Shown in pieces: positions 53,917-64,000 of a DNA stretch of 64,000 bases. The notes below the pieces were generated by a model. The model searched no databases, was not told the DNA's origin, and saw only the letters and a list, made by a program, of their open reading frames with translations. How positions within the stretch are numbered: the stretch's first letter is position 1; the number at the start of each line of letters is the position of its first letter. The DNA is taken from NCBI GenBank assembly GCA_027625915.1, contig JANTQA010000051.1, positions 3,348,501 through 3,412,500 on the forward strand, given 5' to 3'. A program made the translations under genes and the position numbers. The DNA comes from Anaeramoeba flamelloides. Lineage: Eukaryota > Metamonada > Anaeramoebidae.

Positions 53917-54755
53917 ATAAATAAAATATAGGTGAAAAAACTAGAGAAAAATTAACAAAGTCAACTGGCTATTCAAGACAAAGAATATGTAGTGTAATGT
54001 CAATTTTGAAGGGATTGGGTATAATTAAAGAAATATCATTAAAAAGCCGAGAATTCGAAGTCAAGGAAAAACAAATAACCAGCCTTCAAAATATTAAAGA
54101 ATTGAATAAAAGAGTTCTAGAATTAAGAAAAAAACGAAGACAATTAATTGTTAATTTGAAACAAAAGTTTGGAGAAATAGAAAAAAGAACAAGCTCTCAA
54201 TATAACGAGGTGCCATATATTGACTGGTTATCCCAAAGATTACAAAATTATTATTCGAAATCAGAAAAATACTTTTATAATTATAATAATAATAAAATTT
54301 CAAAAGATCTGGCTTATTGTAAAGAATACCAAACTTCTCTACCCTTTCCAGATATCCCCTCTTACTCAAAACTTTGTTACAATTTAAATGGGATTTGTTT
54401 ACAACAATTTTACAAAACAATTACCCAACGATTTAAAATTTATGACACACATAATAATTTTTGCAATGCGAAGAATAAAAAAATTAAAAAATTTCTTATA
54501 ATAAAAAAAAAACAAAAAATCACAAACCGAAATAATCTTAATAAAAAAAAATTCAATTTTGTAGACAAAAGCGTTTTGGAAAATTCAAACGAAAAAATTA
54601 AAGAAAAAAACAATATAAATCTAGAAAATGAAAAATGGAAAAATAATGGTGATTTAATAAACACTCAAATTTGTGAACAAGATGATATAATACATGCAGC
54701 ATATACAATCCTTTCGCTGAAATCACAAAAAAACACTCTTCAAAACCAAAATTGA
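49754..54755 (+). CDS. Protein with an E2F/DP-like winged helix and coiled coil, two exons
   Basis: Exon 1 49754-50216, exon 2 53932-54755 (TGA), phase 1, giving 428 aa; donor GTAAGT, acceptor AATATAG. After a Q/K-rich start comes a helical block (DYFKLVYYFGIELYFKYPKP, then LKQAINGFLENY) that may be a first winged helix. Across the splice the protein reads LFQLRKGEKTREKLTKSTGY, then SRQRICSVMSILKGLGIIKE. The latter resembles the E2F/DP recognition helix and wing pattern (RRIYD..NVLE.IG.I.K). A Lys/Arg/Glu coiled coil follows directly (about residues 190-230), as in E2F and DP proteins, which dimerise there. Known E2F/DP proteins control G1/S transcription. The RRIYD core is only partly kept (RQRIC), so it could be another winged-helix family. 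The C-terminal half is Lys/Asn-rich with no motif. Confidence 0.6.
52880..53660 (+). repeat. Dispersed repeat shared with about 62285-62690
   Basis: Shared blocks: AGTAACTATTTTT, TTTTTTAATTTCAA.GATTAA, AGACTGATTA.TTT, ATCAATATATTT.CCAA.ATTT, AGAAATAATTTG.CAAAA, AACTAATCTAC.TTT and AATACAAATTTATTTTCTAA-like sequence. No frame and no clear ends. Confidence 0.5.
53875..53917 (+). repeat. CAA trinucleotide microsatellite
   Basis: About fourteen CAA units, ending 15 bp before the exon 2 acceptor of the winged-helix gene. CAA runs often encode poly-Gln in AT-rich protists, but here the tract is followed by TAAATAAATAAAATATAG and is intronic. Confidence 0.85.
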
Positions 54756-55835
54756 GATATTTTTTTCCCGAATTATTGTTTTTCTTTTTTGTTTAAATTA
54801 AACTATTTCTTGCATATAGCTAATCTTATTAATTTGTTTGAATTAAACAATAAATTAACAAAATTTTTTTAAAATTTACGAAATAAATTTATTATGAATA
54901 GAATTTTTATTTTTTTATTTTTTTTATGGTTTATTTAAATTTATTGTAACTTTTTAAAAACATCAACTTATTAACAAACAAAATGACAAAACCAAATATT
55001 AAACAAGGATTAAATTTTAATAATTTTTTTGAAAATGATATAATAATTAGAGTGTAGAAATTGGATATTATTTATCTAATTATTTTGTATTTGAGTGTAA
55101 TTAAAAACTAAAAAAAAGTTGAAAATAAACATTAACTTCTTAAAATTTTTTTTGAAGAAAAAATACTGTTATCAATTTTAGATTTTGGAATATTAAAAGT
55201 TTTTTTCAGGTCCAATTTTATTTGTAACTAAATGTATAGATAAATATGGAAGAAAAGTTTTTAATACCTTTTCATATTATTTATTCATTTTCTGAAATAA
55301 AATACACTAATAAATAAAAATGATTTTAAAAAATATCATATTGTAAAAATTTGCCCAATTTTCATTGAATACTGGCATCTTAATTCAAAATTTTTTCTTT
55401 TCATTTTTCTTTTTTTTTTTTTTCTATGTTTTAATTTTTCTTCTTTGCTTATTACTTTTTTTTTTTAGAAAAGATAAATTCAATTTGAACAAAAAATGTT
55501 TGAAACTCCAAATTAACATTAAAAAAAAAACCATACTTTGAAATTTCTTTTAAAATTCATATATTTAAAATAAAAAAATCTTTTTTTTTATAATTGTAAT
55601 TTACCATAGAAAATGAGAAATTTTTCTTGTTAACCTTCAATGAAAAAGTTTCCAAAATTTATTTTACCTTATTTTTTTCAAAAAATATAGTTTTTTAAGT
55701 AATTTATTTTATGAATATCAACTTTACTCTGAAGTTTATTATTTCTATCATAACTAAATAATAGGATATTTGTTTAGTTATAATAAAAAATTGAATTTTT
55801 CATTTTTGGTATAACCAAATTTGTCCGAAAAGGAG

Positions 55836-55869
<34 letters not shown>

Positions 55870-57440
55870 CTAAATCCCCAATAATCAAATTACATTTGAT
55901 ATAAATTTAGTAATTTTAAATTGTTAAGAAATGATTCTAATCAATAAAATTAGAAATATTTCTCTTCAAAAAAAAAAATTTACAATTAAAAATCGTTTTC
56001 ATAAATAAAATAAGAACAAAACTTGAAAAAAATAATTCGAATTGAAAAAATTTTCTTGGTTATTCTGATGTTATTATTTTTCAATTGAAATTTTGTCAAA
56101 AAAAAAAAAAAAATATTATTATTATTTTGAAAATTTGTCTTATCATTCAATAAATTTCTAGTTTTAAATATTTAAACACAATTCTTCAGTGAAAATTATT
56201 TCGCGCTCCTTTACACTCCAAACACAGCCCCAGATACTTTTATAAAATAATTTATTAATTACAAAAGATATTTTAATACAATATTCATAATTTGTTTTAT
56301 CTATTGATTACCTTTTAAAAATATCAATATCTATATTTAATTCTAAATAATTTAATTATAAAAAAAAATTGAAATTAAATTTTAAAAAAAATATAATATT
56401 TTTTTTCATTATAAAGCTTGAAATTTTTTCGGCAAGATTTTTTTTCAAATTTGAATTATTACCAAAACTATTTTAGTCAGATAAATTTATGATTTTTTTT
56501 TATAAAGTTTTACTTTTTGAATAGTTGGCTTTTTACAATCTCTACATAAAATAAACAATATTCTAGGATAAGAGATCATTGATTAAAAAAAATTTTTTTC
56601 AAGATCTGAATTAATTAACAGTTAAAAAACAAATTTTTTTACACAGATTTTATTCAACTTTTTACTTTGAACAAATAAAAAAAAAAATTCTTAGTTATGA
56701 ATATTATTTTATAGTATTTTGTTTAAAATTTACAAATTAATTTTTATCTTTATTTTTAAAATTTTGAGTTATTTTCTTTATTTATTAAAAAAGTTTTATT
56801 TTTTTTTAATTCTTCTTTAATAAACGAAATTATTTACATTTTTTTTTTTTTTTTGATTTGATAATTATTTTCTATACTTTAAATTGATGATTTAGAAAAT
56901 TATTCTAATTAAAATCTTAATTTTGGCCTTGAAACTTATTTCATTTTTCTTTTCATTCCATATTCATCAAAGTTTTGTCTGAAAAGAAAATGAAATTTTT
57001 TCATAGGTATATTTTTTTTTATTTATTCTCTTTATATTAAAACTAACAACAATATTCATTGTTATTATTAATAAATTGAGTTTTAAATTATCATTATTGT
57101 AATAAAATTTCTAATTTAAAATATTCTAAAAAAAAAAATAAAAATGTCTAAAAATAATGTATAAATAAATAATAATTACTTTTTTTTACAAGATCAAAAA
57201 AATATACAAAAGCATAATTTATTTATCTTTGAATTATTTTAATTTGTTTATTATAATTCAAATTCGGATTACAGATAAATAACAATATAAATGCATTAAC
57301 TACATCAATATCCTTTTAAATCTTTTATTTTAAACTTGTTTTAAAAATAGGTCAATTTGGAGTGCGAAGTGAGATAATCAAAAATAAATAAACAAATGGA
57401 TAAAAGCAAATTTCTAAGAATAAACAATTATGTTTTATGT
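54756..57440. other. AT-rich intergenic DNA, no gene seen
   Basis: It lies between the convergent ends of the winged-helix gene and the RhoGEF. It contains a TC run followed by a TA run at about 55840-55870 and many homopolymers. It is among the most AT-rich parts of the window, with no frame above 60 codons. Both genes' 3' untranslated ends lie in it. Confidence 0.6.
55838..55870. repeat. Compound TC/TA microsatellite
   Basis: About nine CT units followed directly by about six TA units. Confidence 0.9.
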
Positions 57441-58940
57441 TTACATTTCCTCCCCAAAAAAAGAAATTAAGTCAATTTCTTGGGTGGAAGATTGGTTATT
57501 ATTTAAAAGGTTTTGAATTGAAGTATGACTGGTTATTCTTTTTTGCTTCTGAGGGTTTTGTAGTTTTAATAAAATATTTTTCTGTGATTTTTGTAAGATC
57601 TGTTTTATTTGCTCTCTGGCATTAAAAAAGGTTTGTTGATTGAGTTGGATTTTAATTTTGGATTTCCCTTGTTTAAATTCATCAAATAATTTTTTTCTAG
57701 TATTTTTTTTTTCGCAATGTTTTAATTTTTCATTTTTGATCGCCTTTACAAGTGTCTTTAGAAAATGCTTTGTGCTTTCTAAATTATTAACTTTTTTTTC
57801 CTTATTTGTAACAAAAGAAAAGGTGATAGCTCTGTGGTGTAGCTTCCAAAATATTTGATTGGAAACAATTTGAACACTTTTATTATTAAATTTCATTTTG
57901 GATAATTTCCAAGAATAGCTTAATTTATAAGAAACCTTCGGTTTGTTGGTTTTTTTTTTATTTTTTTTCATTATGATAATCTCACACACGATTAAAATGT
58001 CATTAAATAAAAAAAGTATTGATTCCCTGGCTTTATTATCAATTAAAAAATCTGCTTTGAATTGGGTGATGAATACCCTTCTTGGTGTAATTAATGATTC
58101 GTCTGGAGAATTGATTATTTTTTGGTTAATTTCGACAATTTTGATCCTGTTTTCAAACTCTCGTTTTTTTTCGTTGATCAGTGTCGCCATTTCTTTCAGC
58201 GTAATTGAGATTCTGGATACAAATTCCTTATTTTCCCCTCGAGACAACTTCTCGATGCGATCATAAAACAACGTGTACTGTGCGATCCTTTGGACGGGCT
58301 TGATGATTAAAGACTCTAAATTTAATCGTTCAGATTCTTGCTGCTGTGGGATTCTTTTTGTGTACCGTTTAAATTTTTTGTTTTTATTCTTGTTTGTAAT
58401 CAGCACCTGCGCTGCGTTACCATAATTGTTAATATAAGGAGTGTATATTTTCATATATGGAATCATTTCAGAGAAGAATTTCCCAAAGAACGAGTCAATG
58501 TGCCAATGTCTTAAGATCCTTTTTAAATCTCTCGCCATCGAGTTACTAAAGAGATATATTTCCTCAACACCAAGGAATATGATCCGAATTGACTCTTCGT
58601 CAATTAGATTTTTTTCTTTTAATTCCCTCTTTAGGTTTACAATAAATTGAAGATGCAAATTATATTTTTGTTCAGATTCAGTGATCTCTTTAATTAGTTG
58701 ATATCTTAAATGCGACTGTGTATATTTTTTCATTGTAAGGTGCTTGCGAAATGTCTTTTGAAGTTTTGTTATTTGTGATTCTTGGTAATACCTTTGTTTG
58801 TGCACTTTCTTATTTTTCAAAGGTAATTGCCTTGCTTGTTTTCGAGTTACTGTTTTTTTTGTTTTGCCTTTCGCTTTGTTTTTGTTCCCGTCTTGAAAAT
58901 TGTTGAGTGCTATTTTCTTTTGATCATGTTTTATGTTCAT
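57441..58940 (-). CDS. RhoGEF with DH-PH domains, single exon
   Basis: A 499-aa uninterrupted frame from ATG 58940 to TAA. A basic N-terminus (1-55) leads to an IQ-like helix (about 57-73, ITKLQKTFRKHLTMKK). The DH domain (about 80-265) has YQLIKEITESEQKYNLHLQF (first helix, conserved Glu and Tyr), IFLGVEEIYLFSNSM, PYMKIYTPYINNYGNA and the hallmark LIIKPVQRIAQYTLFYDRIE (about 211-230). A PH-like part (about 285-405) has FLIDNKARESILFLFNDILI and a final helix LKTLVKAIKNEK. The rest is a Lys/Gln-rich tail ending LISFFGEEM. DH-PH proteins load GTP on Rho or Rac GTPases at membranes. The gene has no introns, unlike its neighbours. Which GTPase it serves cannot be told; the formin at 5.9-11.7 kb is a typical downstream effector class. 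Confidence 0.93.
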   Translation of the reverse strand: MNIKHDQKKIALNNFQDGNKNKAKGKTKKTVTRKQARQLPLKNKKVHKQRYYQESQITKLQKTFRKHLTMKKYTQSHLRYQLIKEITESEQKYNLHLQFIVNLKRELKEKNLIDEESIRIIFLGVEEIYLFSNSMARDLKRILRHWHIDSFFGKFFSEMIPYMKIYTPYINNYGNAAQVLITNKNKNKKFKRYTKRIPQQQESERLNLESLIIKPVQRIAQYTLFYDRIEKLSRGENKEFVSRISITLKEMATLINEKKREFENRIKIVEINQKIINSPDESLITPRRVFITQFKADFLIDNKARESILFLFNDILIVCEIIIMKKNKKKTNKPKVSYKLSYSWKLSKMKFNNKSVQIVSNQIFWKLHHRAITFSFVTNKEKKVNNLESTKHFLKTLVKAIKNEKLKHCEKKNTRKKLFDEFKQGKSKIKIQLNQQTFFNAREQIKQILQKSQKNILLKLQNPQKQKRITSHTSIQNLLNNNQSSTQEIDLISFFGEEM

Positions 58941-61900
58941 AAAAAAATTTAACCAAGATAAACTGAAAAAAAGTCAACAAACTAAAAGTTGAAAAAATGT
59001 TTCTCAGATTCTGGTAAATTGATAAATCTTTATAAAATTTCAATAATTTTATAGTTCTTGAGATATAATTTCACAAGTAAATTGGCTTTGATCTTTTGAA
59101 ACCTTTTTTTTTTAAAATAAAAAAATAAATTTTTTTTTTTTTATTTTTTTTTTTTTTTTTTTTTGAAAACAACTATCTTTTCGTTAAATACCAAACAAAT
59201 CTCATATAAGGAAACAGGCTTACTTTTATATCCAATAATAAACAATTGTGATTTGGAGACTTGACACTTTACTTGAACTTGCTTGATCTCAAAGAGTAGC
59301 TTATTATAATTAAATCATTTGAAATTGAAATTCATTTGATAGTTTAATTCAAATAACAAAAAAAAAAATTACATGATATTATGGCAAAAAAATTCAACAC
59401 ACCTGTGAAAACATAAACCCGTCTTTAATAAAAAAAAAAAATTAAAAACAGTAAAAAAATCAAAGAATCTTCAATTATAAAAATTCAGATGAAAGAAAAA
59501 CCATTTATCAAGATCCAAAAACCAAATACAAACAGTAAAAAAAAACAATTTGAATGAAAGGATAAAAAAAAAACAAATTCAAACAAGAAAAAATACATAA
59601 ATGGATTTTAATGACAAAAAGATGATTAACAAAAAAAAAATACAAATAAATCTCAATGATCAAAAGATTCAAATAATAAAAAAAAATATTTCTTAGGATC
59701 CCAATTAAAAATTCGCTTTACAAAAAAAAAGTTCCAGTATAATTGATTTAAAAAATCCAAATAATTTTTTTTTTTTTTTTTTTTATTGTAATTTAAGGGA
59801 GGAGTTTAGAATTCCTTTTGTTTGCCGTTAAGTTTTTTTTTAATTTAAGAAATAAAACAAAAATTTGGTTAAATTTTAGTTTTATTTCTGAAAATAAAAA
59901 AAACTGCTGTTAGGAATTCGGGAATTTAAAAGAATTGAATATTATCAAAAATTTTTTACTCTATTCTTTTGAATTCTGGAAAAGTTAGGCACTCAACAAA
60001 CACTTTTGGTATTTTTTCCAGAATTCAAAAGAATAGAGTAAAATCAAATATTTTTCTCCCTTCTTTTAAATTTTGGAAAAGCACCGTTAGGTTTTCTTGA
60101 GTTTTCCGTTTATTTGTGAAGTGTTCTAAGTTTTTTTTTACTTTAGAAATAAACCCAAAATTTTAATAAATTTTCGGGTCATTTCGAAAGTAAAAAAAAA
60201 CACTAACGAAAATCAATAGATTTTATAAATAAAACAGAAAACCTCAAGAAAATCTAGGCTCTCTATGGCACTCTACGGCAGTTCCTAAATTAATAAACTT
60301 GAATTTAAAAAATTGTTTAAAAGATTCAAACAAAAAATCCAAATAATAAAAATAGTTAAAAGTATTCTCAATTTTTAAAAATCAGTTTTAGAAAAATAAT
60401 TACTTGCTTCTTTTTAGATAATTCCAAAGGGTTAAATTTCTTCAATTTAAAACAAATTGTTTTCTTCAAGCACACAATCAATTGAATTTGATTTAATCGT
60501 ATTCCTGGTTATTTTGAAACTTATATTTGGCAAAGTAAGCATTTTGTAACATTATTGAGATATAAATAATTAATTTGTAGACAAATTAAAGAAATAAAAA
60601 AAAAATCTTGGAGAAGAGATCTCAAAAAGTTTCTAAGATTGAAACTTCAAAAATAACATGTTGGTTTCAAAAGTATAATTCACAATTTAAATTGGTAATT
60701 GAATATTTATTCTTTGACAATTTTTTTTAATATATCATTTTTTTCTTCATTGTTCCTTTTATAGAAACTATCTTACTATACACGATGATGAGTTTTGTAT
60801 TGATATTAGTAACTTGTAAAAAATTTAAATAATTCTTTTTTTTTTCTCAAAAAATAATTTTTTATTTTTGGAACAAACCACAAAAAATATTTTGGATGTA
60901 AAATATTTTTCTAATTTATTGAAACTCAATAAAAAATATACATATTCCTTGAGTAAATCATAATTCATTTTGTTTGTATATTATCACTTTTTATCATGAA
61001 TAGTTTTTTTTTTTAAAAAAAAATATTGAATAATTATGAAGTTTTTTCCCTTTTTAACCTTGTTAATTTACTATAAATCAAGAATTTGAGATAAATTGGA
61101 AAAAATATTAAGTGGTTACTTGATAATATTCAAGTACTGAAACACGGTATTATGTGATACTTGAAAATAAAAATATAAAAAGCAAAGCCTAAAAATGACC
61201 AAGGGTTAAAAAAATAATGAGATTAATCGGAAAAATAAAATCACAACACTTAAAACAATTCTCAATGAATATCAACGATCAACTAATAAAACAAAAACAT
61301 ATTAATTAAAATAGTGTTGTTATGATTTTGTTTTTTCTCTAAAGTAAAAAGGGTTTTTTTCGCTATTTTATATTTTTATGAATTGGTTATTAGAAATATC
61401 ACTTGTATGGACTGGACAAGGAATTTTTTACAGCATAATTATACCTTTTTTTGTATAAGAATAACTTTGGAAAAATTCTCTACAAAATACTTTTTTAATT
61501 CCTAAACTTAATAACCCCATCAACATTTACCTTTACTACACATTTATATTTTGAAATCAATTTTATCCAATAAACATGAAAATAAGCATTTTTCCGACTG
61601 TTGAATAAAAATAATCCTTAAAATTAATGTGAATAGAAAAGTTCAATCAGGAAACTTTAGTAAAAAATTGGCAAATATCATTTCTAATTGAATTTTATGA
61701 AGAGTTTTTTTTTTTTTTTTTTGTTTCGTTTTGTGAAAAAAACATTCAAAGCAATTAAATGAGTTTGAATTTAAAAAAAATAAAATAGTATTAATAAACA
61801 ACCAATCAAATTATTTGGTAACTCAAAAAAAAAATTTTCATTTCTTTATTGAAGATTAATAGTAAAGTTTAAAGAATTGTAATTGTAGGGTTTTTCAACA

Positions 61901-63298
61901 GACCTGAAAAAATATTTTAGTTTTTTTATGAATCAATTATTCTTGGTACTCAGTAGGTCATGCAACCTAAAATAATCAATAATGATATTCGAAAAAAAAA
62001 ACAACTTTGATAATTTTCCAAATATCTCTCTTTAAGGGATTAGATTCATCATGGATCCATCAATAATTAAAATATGTTATAATTGGGTAAAAATGATATT
62101 AGTTCGACATTGTACCAATAATTTTAATAAAATCCATTTTAAATATTATTGTACATTAAATTATTTCAATTTTTACTCCGGATTAGTATTAAAAATTATC
62201 ATTTTTGAAATTTATGTTCTAATTCCTTTTTCCAAATCTAAAAATATAAAAACAAAAGAACAATATTATGGTTTTTTATTATTCTGGTAGAACTTCGAAT
62301 AAGTAACTATTTTTCAAATTTTTTAATTTCAAAGATTAACTTAATAAATCTATAATATAAAACCCAAAGACTGATTAGTTTCCTTTCCTTTTTATAAAGA
62401 TAATTGTAACATCAATATATTTTCCAATATTTGAGAAATAATTTGTCAAAAAAATCTATTGGTTTATTATTTAATTTTTTAAAAAAAATTGAATTTTTTC
62501 GTAACTAATCTACATTTTGCTACAAATTTAAGAAAGATATTTTGTAGGTTTTGAAGTCTCTGCATTGATAATTCTACCTTTAAATTTGTTAAGAAATACA
62601 AATTTATTTTCTAAATCTTTGGGTTTTTTAATAACATAAAGAATCATTTTTAATTGATTAGATCATCTAAAAATCGGTACTATTTCACAAATTGAATTTA
62701 CCGATCTATTTGAACAACGATGGGGTCATACTGTAATTTACCCCCAAAAGCAACATACCTTATTCTTAGGCTTCTACTTGGTAGACACTAATCTATTCAT
62801 AAGTTTCAAATTTCTCAACATGAGGTTAAGAAAAAAAACATCAAATAATAATGAATAATACTTTTTTTTATTTATTTATTTTTGTTGTTCACCTTTTTTG
62901 AAAGCAAACCAAAAACAATTTTTTTTGTTTCATGTTTGTACAAAAGAAAGAAGAAAAATTATCAAGAAACCAATTAAAAGATTGTAATTAAAATTTGTCT
63001 ATCCTTATTAAGTGACCTATTACTCAAACTTAATTTGGGTTTTTAACTTTTTCTAAATATCAGGTATGCAATAAGATCTTAAAAATTTTTTTATTAAATG
63101 GGTGTATTTTATGTTCTTTACATAAAAATAGAATTGCAACTAAATAACTCGAGAATTTATAATGAAACAAAAATGAAGTACTTTCTTAGAAGAGGTCCAA
63201 GTCATTTTCACAAATTTTGTTCACTCTTAAACAATTCCAAAAATACAGAACAAAATTCATTTTTTCTACTTTAACTCCATTGTAGACCTAAGTAATTG
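58941..63298. other. Intergenic DNA with hairpin-repeat cluster and dispersed repeat
   Basis: 59830-60290 holds hairpin repeats of the family at 42265-42720; 62285-62690 matches 52880-53660. Very long T tracts are at 59138-59163 and 59768-59785. A 79-codon frame at 62051 begins MDPSIIKICYNWVKMI but has no motif. It is preceded by CTTTAAGGGATTAGATTCAT, which resembles the TTAAGGGAGTAG element ends, so it may belong to a repeat. Confidence 0.5.
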
Positions 63299-64000
63299 AT
63301 GTCAATAAGAGAAAACAATCAAGAAAGAGAAAACAATCAGGAAATCGAAAAAGAAATCCCAAAAGAAAAAGAAATTCCAAAAGAAAAAGAAAAACAAAAA
63401 GAAACAACCATTAATACTGAAAATGATATTGATCTTGATCGAGAAGATTTAACAGAAGAAGAACTAAACAAAATAAAACGTTTCAAGCCTTGGGTTCTTC
63501 GTGAATCTACAATAACCCAAAAAATTCTTGTAAGAAATTTTTTTTTTTAAATTTTGCTTCTTTCGAATTTTGGATGGGATAAAATTTTCACAATCTTTTC
63601 TATTTATGAACGAGAATTTTCCAAGAAACAATTTTGAATATTTTTTAATCTTTTGTTAATTGAAGAAAGCTCTTTTTGAATGACAAAAAAGCAACATTTC
63701 CTTTTTGTTTTAAAAATAGCAATCTCTAATCAAAATAGAAAAGAATCAAAGAAAAGTTAAACCCCTTTAAAATTCGAACCAAGTGTTTGCCCACAACTGA
63801 ACTTGTCTATTTAACAAAACGCTTTATTTTTATATACTTTTTCTTCAAAATTATCTTTTTTCATATTTGCTTTTCTTTCATTATTTCACCTAAAATGATT
63901 ACTCAAAAAAAAAAACAAAATCAATTGAAAAAAGATGGTGGTAATGTTTATTTTAACACTGGGACCCATTCGCCTTATTCTCCAAGTTTTTTGGTTATGG
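63299..64000 (+). CDS. 5' end of a probable LPCAT/LPEAT-type lysophospholipid acyltransferase (partial)
   Basis: Exon 1 runs from ATG 63299 to 63529 (donor GTAAGA, phase 0); exon 2 probably begins at 63935 after AAAAAAG and continues past the window end. Exon 1 encodes a Glu/Lys/Asn-rich tail with repeats of IPKEKE, then LTEEELNKIKRFKPWVLRES and TITQKIL. Exon 2 continues MVVMFILTLGPIRLILQVFW. The pattern of a short basic stretch, helix and hydrophobic span containing L.P.R matches the N-terminal membrane region of LPCAT1/2 and plant LPEAT proteins (for example PF......T..QK......T..P.RL). Those enzymes reacylate lysophospholipids in the ER; the HXXXXD catalytic box would lie downstream, outside the window. 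An alternative frame at 63896 begins MITQKKKQNQLKKDGGNVYF and could be a separate start; I think the splice is likelier. Confidence 0.55.

Larger units (their letters stand above)
50217..53931 (+). other. Intron of the winged-helix gene, about 3.7 kb
   Basis: Contains a dispersed repeat (about 50515-50890, shared with 14.0 kb), a hairpin-repeat cluster (about 51700-51880), a repeat shared with 62.3 kb (about 52880-53660) and a CAA tract just before the acceptor. Frames of 65-94 codons inside it overlap on both strands and are not called. Confidence 0.8.

Noticed and set aside
53875-53917. Poly-glutamine coding from the CAA tract
   Set aside because: The tract is followed by TAA codons and a good acceptor; exon 2 starts after it.

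Overview
The window comes from a very AT-rich nuclear genome of a eukaryote. Coding exons stand out by lower AT content and long open frames. Introns are GT-AG, and intergenic DNA and long introns are mostly A/T homopolymer runs plus decayed repeats. The gene set (Diaphanous-type formin, DH-PH RhoGEF, a MIR-less protein O-mannosyltransferase, MSI1/RBBP4-type WD40 protein, RPN10) and the K/N/Q-rich protein tails suit a free-living amoeboid protist. I cannot place it more precisely. Multi-kilobase introns in so AT-rich a genome argue against Dictyostelium-like genomes with short introns.

Layout. 1-5.8 kb is gene-poor and holds a CACTA-like short element. 5.87-11.72 kb (minus) is a large formin: GBD, FH3, coiled coil, FH2 and a DAD-like tail. 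Its frame is interrupted by in-frame TAA/TAG codons inside conserved domains and by several one-base shifts. 11.79-12.06 kb (plus) is a possible small divergent gene. 12-18.5 kb is repeat-rich. 18.5-28.2 kb (plus) is a seven-exon MSI1/RBBP4-like gene whose third intron is about 5 kb and carries transposon remains. 28.3-32.9 kb holds two Tc1/mariner-like relics and other repeats. 32.9-35.0 kb (minus) is the two-exon mannosyltransferase. 35-38.2 kb is repeats. 38.27-43.97 kb (plus) is RPN10, with a 4.5 kb intron holding a MITE, a foldback element, a tandem duplication and a LINE reverse transcriptase scrap. 44-49.7 kb is mostly non-coding, with one MITE and a doubtful RhoGEF relic. 49.75-54.76 kb (plus) is a two-exon protein with an E2F/DP-like winged helix. 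57.44-58.94 kb (minus) is an intronless RhoGEF. 63.3-64.0 kb (plus) is the 5' end of a probable LPCAT/LPEAT-type acyltransferase that runs off the window.

The genes look like unrelated neighbours, not a cluster. The formin and the RhoGEF both belong to Rho-actin signalling; RPN10 (proteasome), the WD40 protein (chromatin) and the mannosyltransferase (ER glycosylation) are housekeeping. I found no convincing rRNA, tRNA, CRISPR array or viral element. The most notable observation is the formin: about 5 kb of recognisable coding sequence that cannot be read in one frame under the standard code, while five nearby genes of about 2,300 codons together read cleanly.
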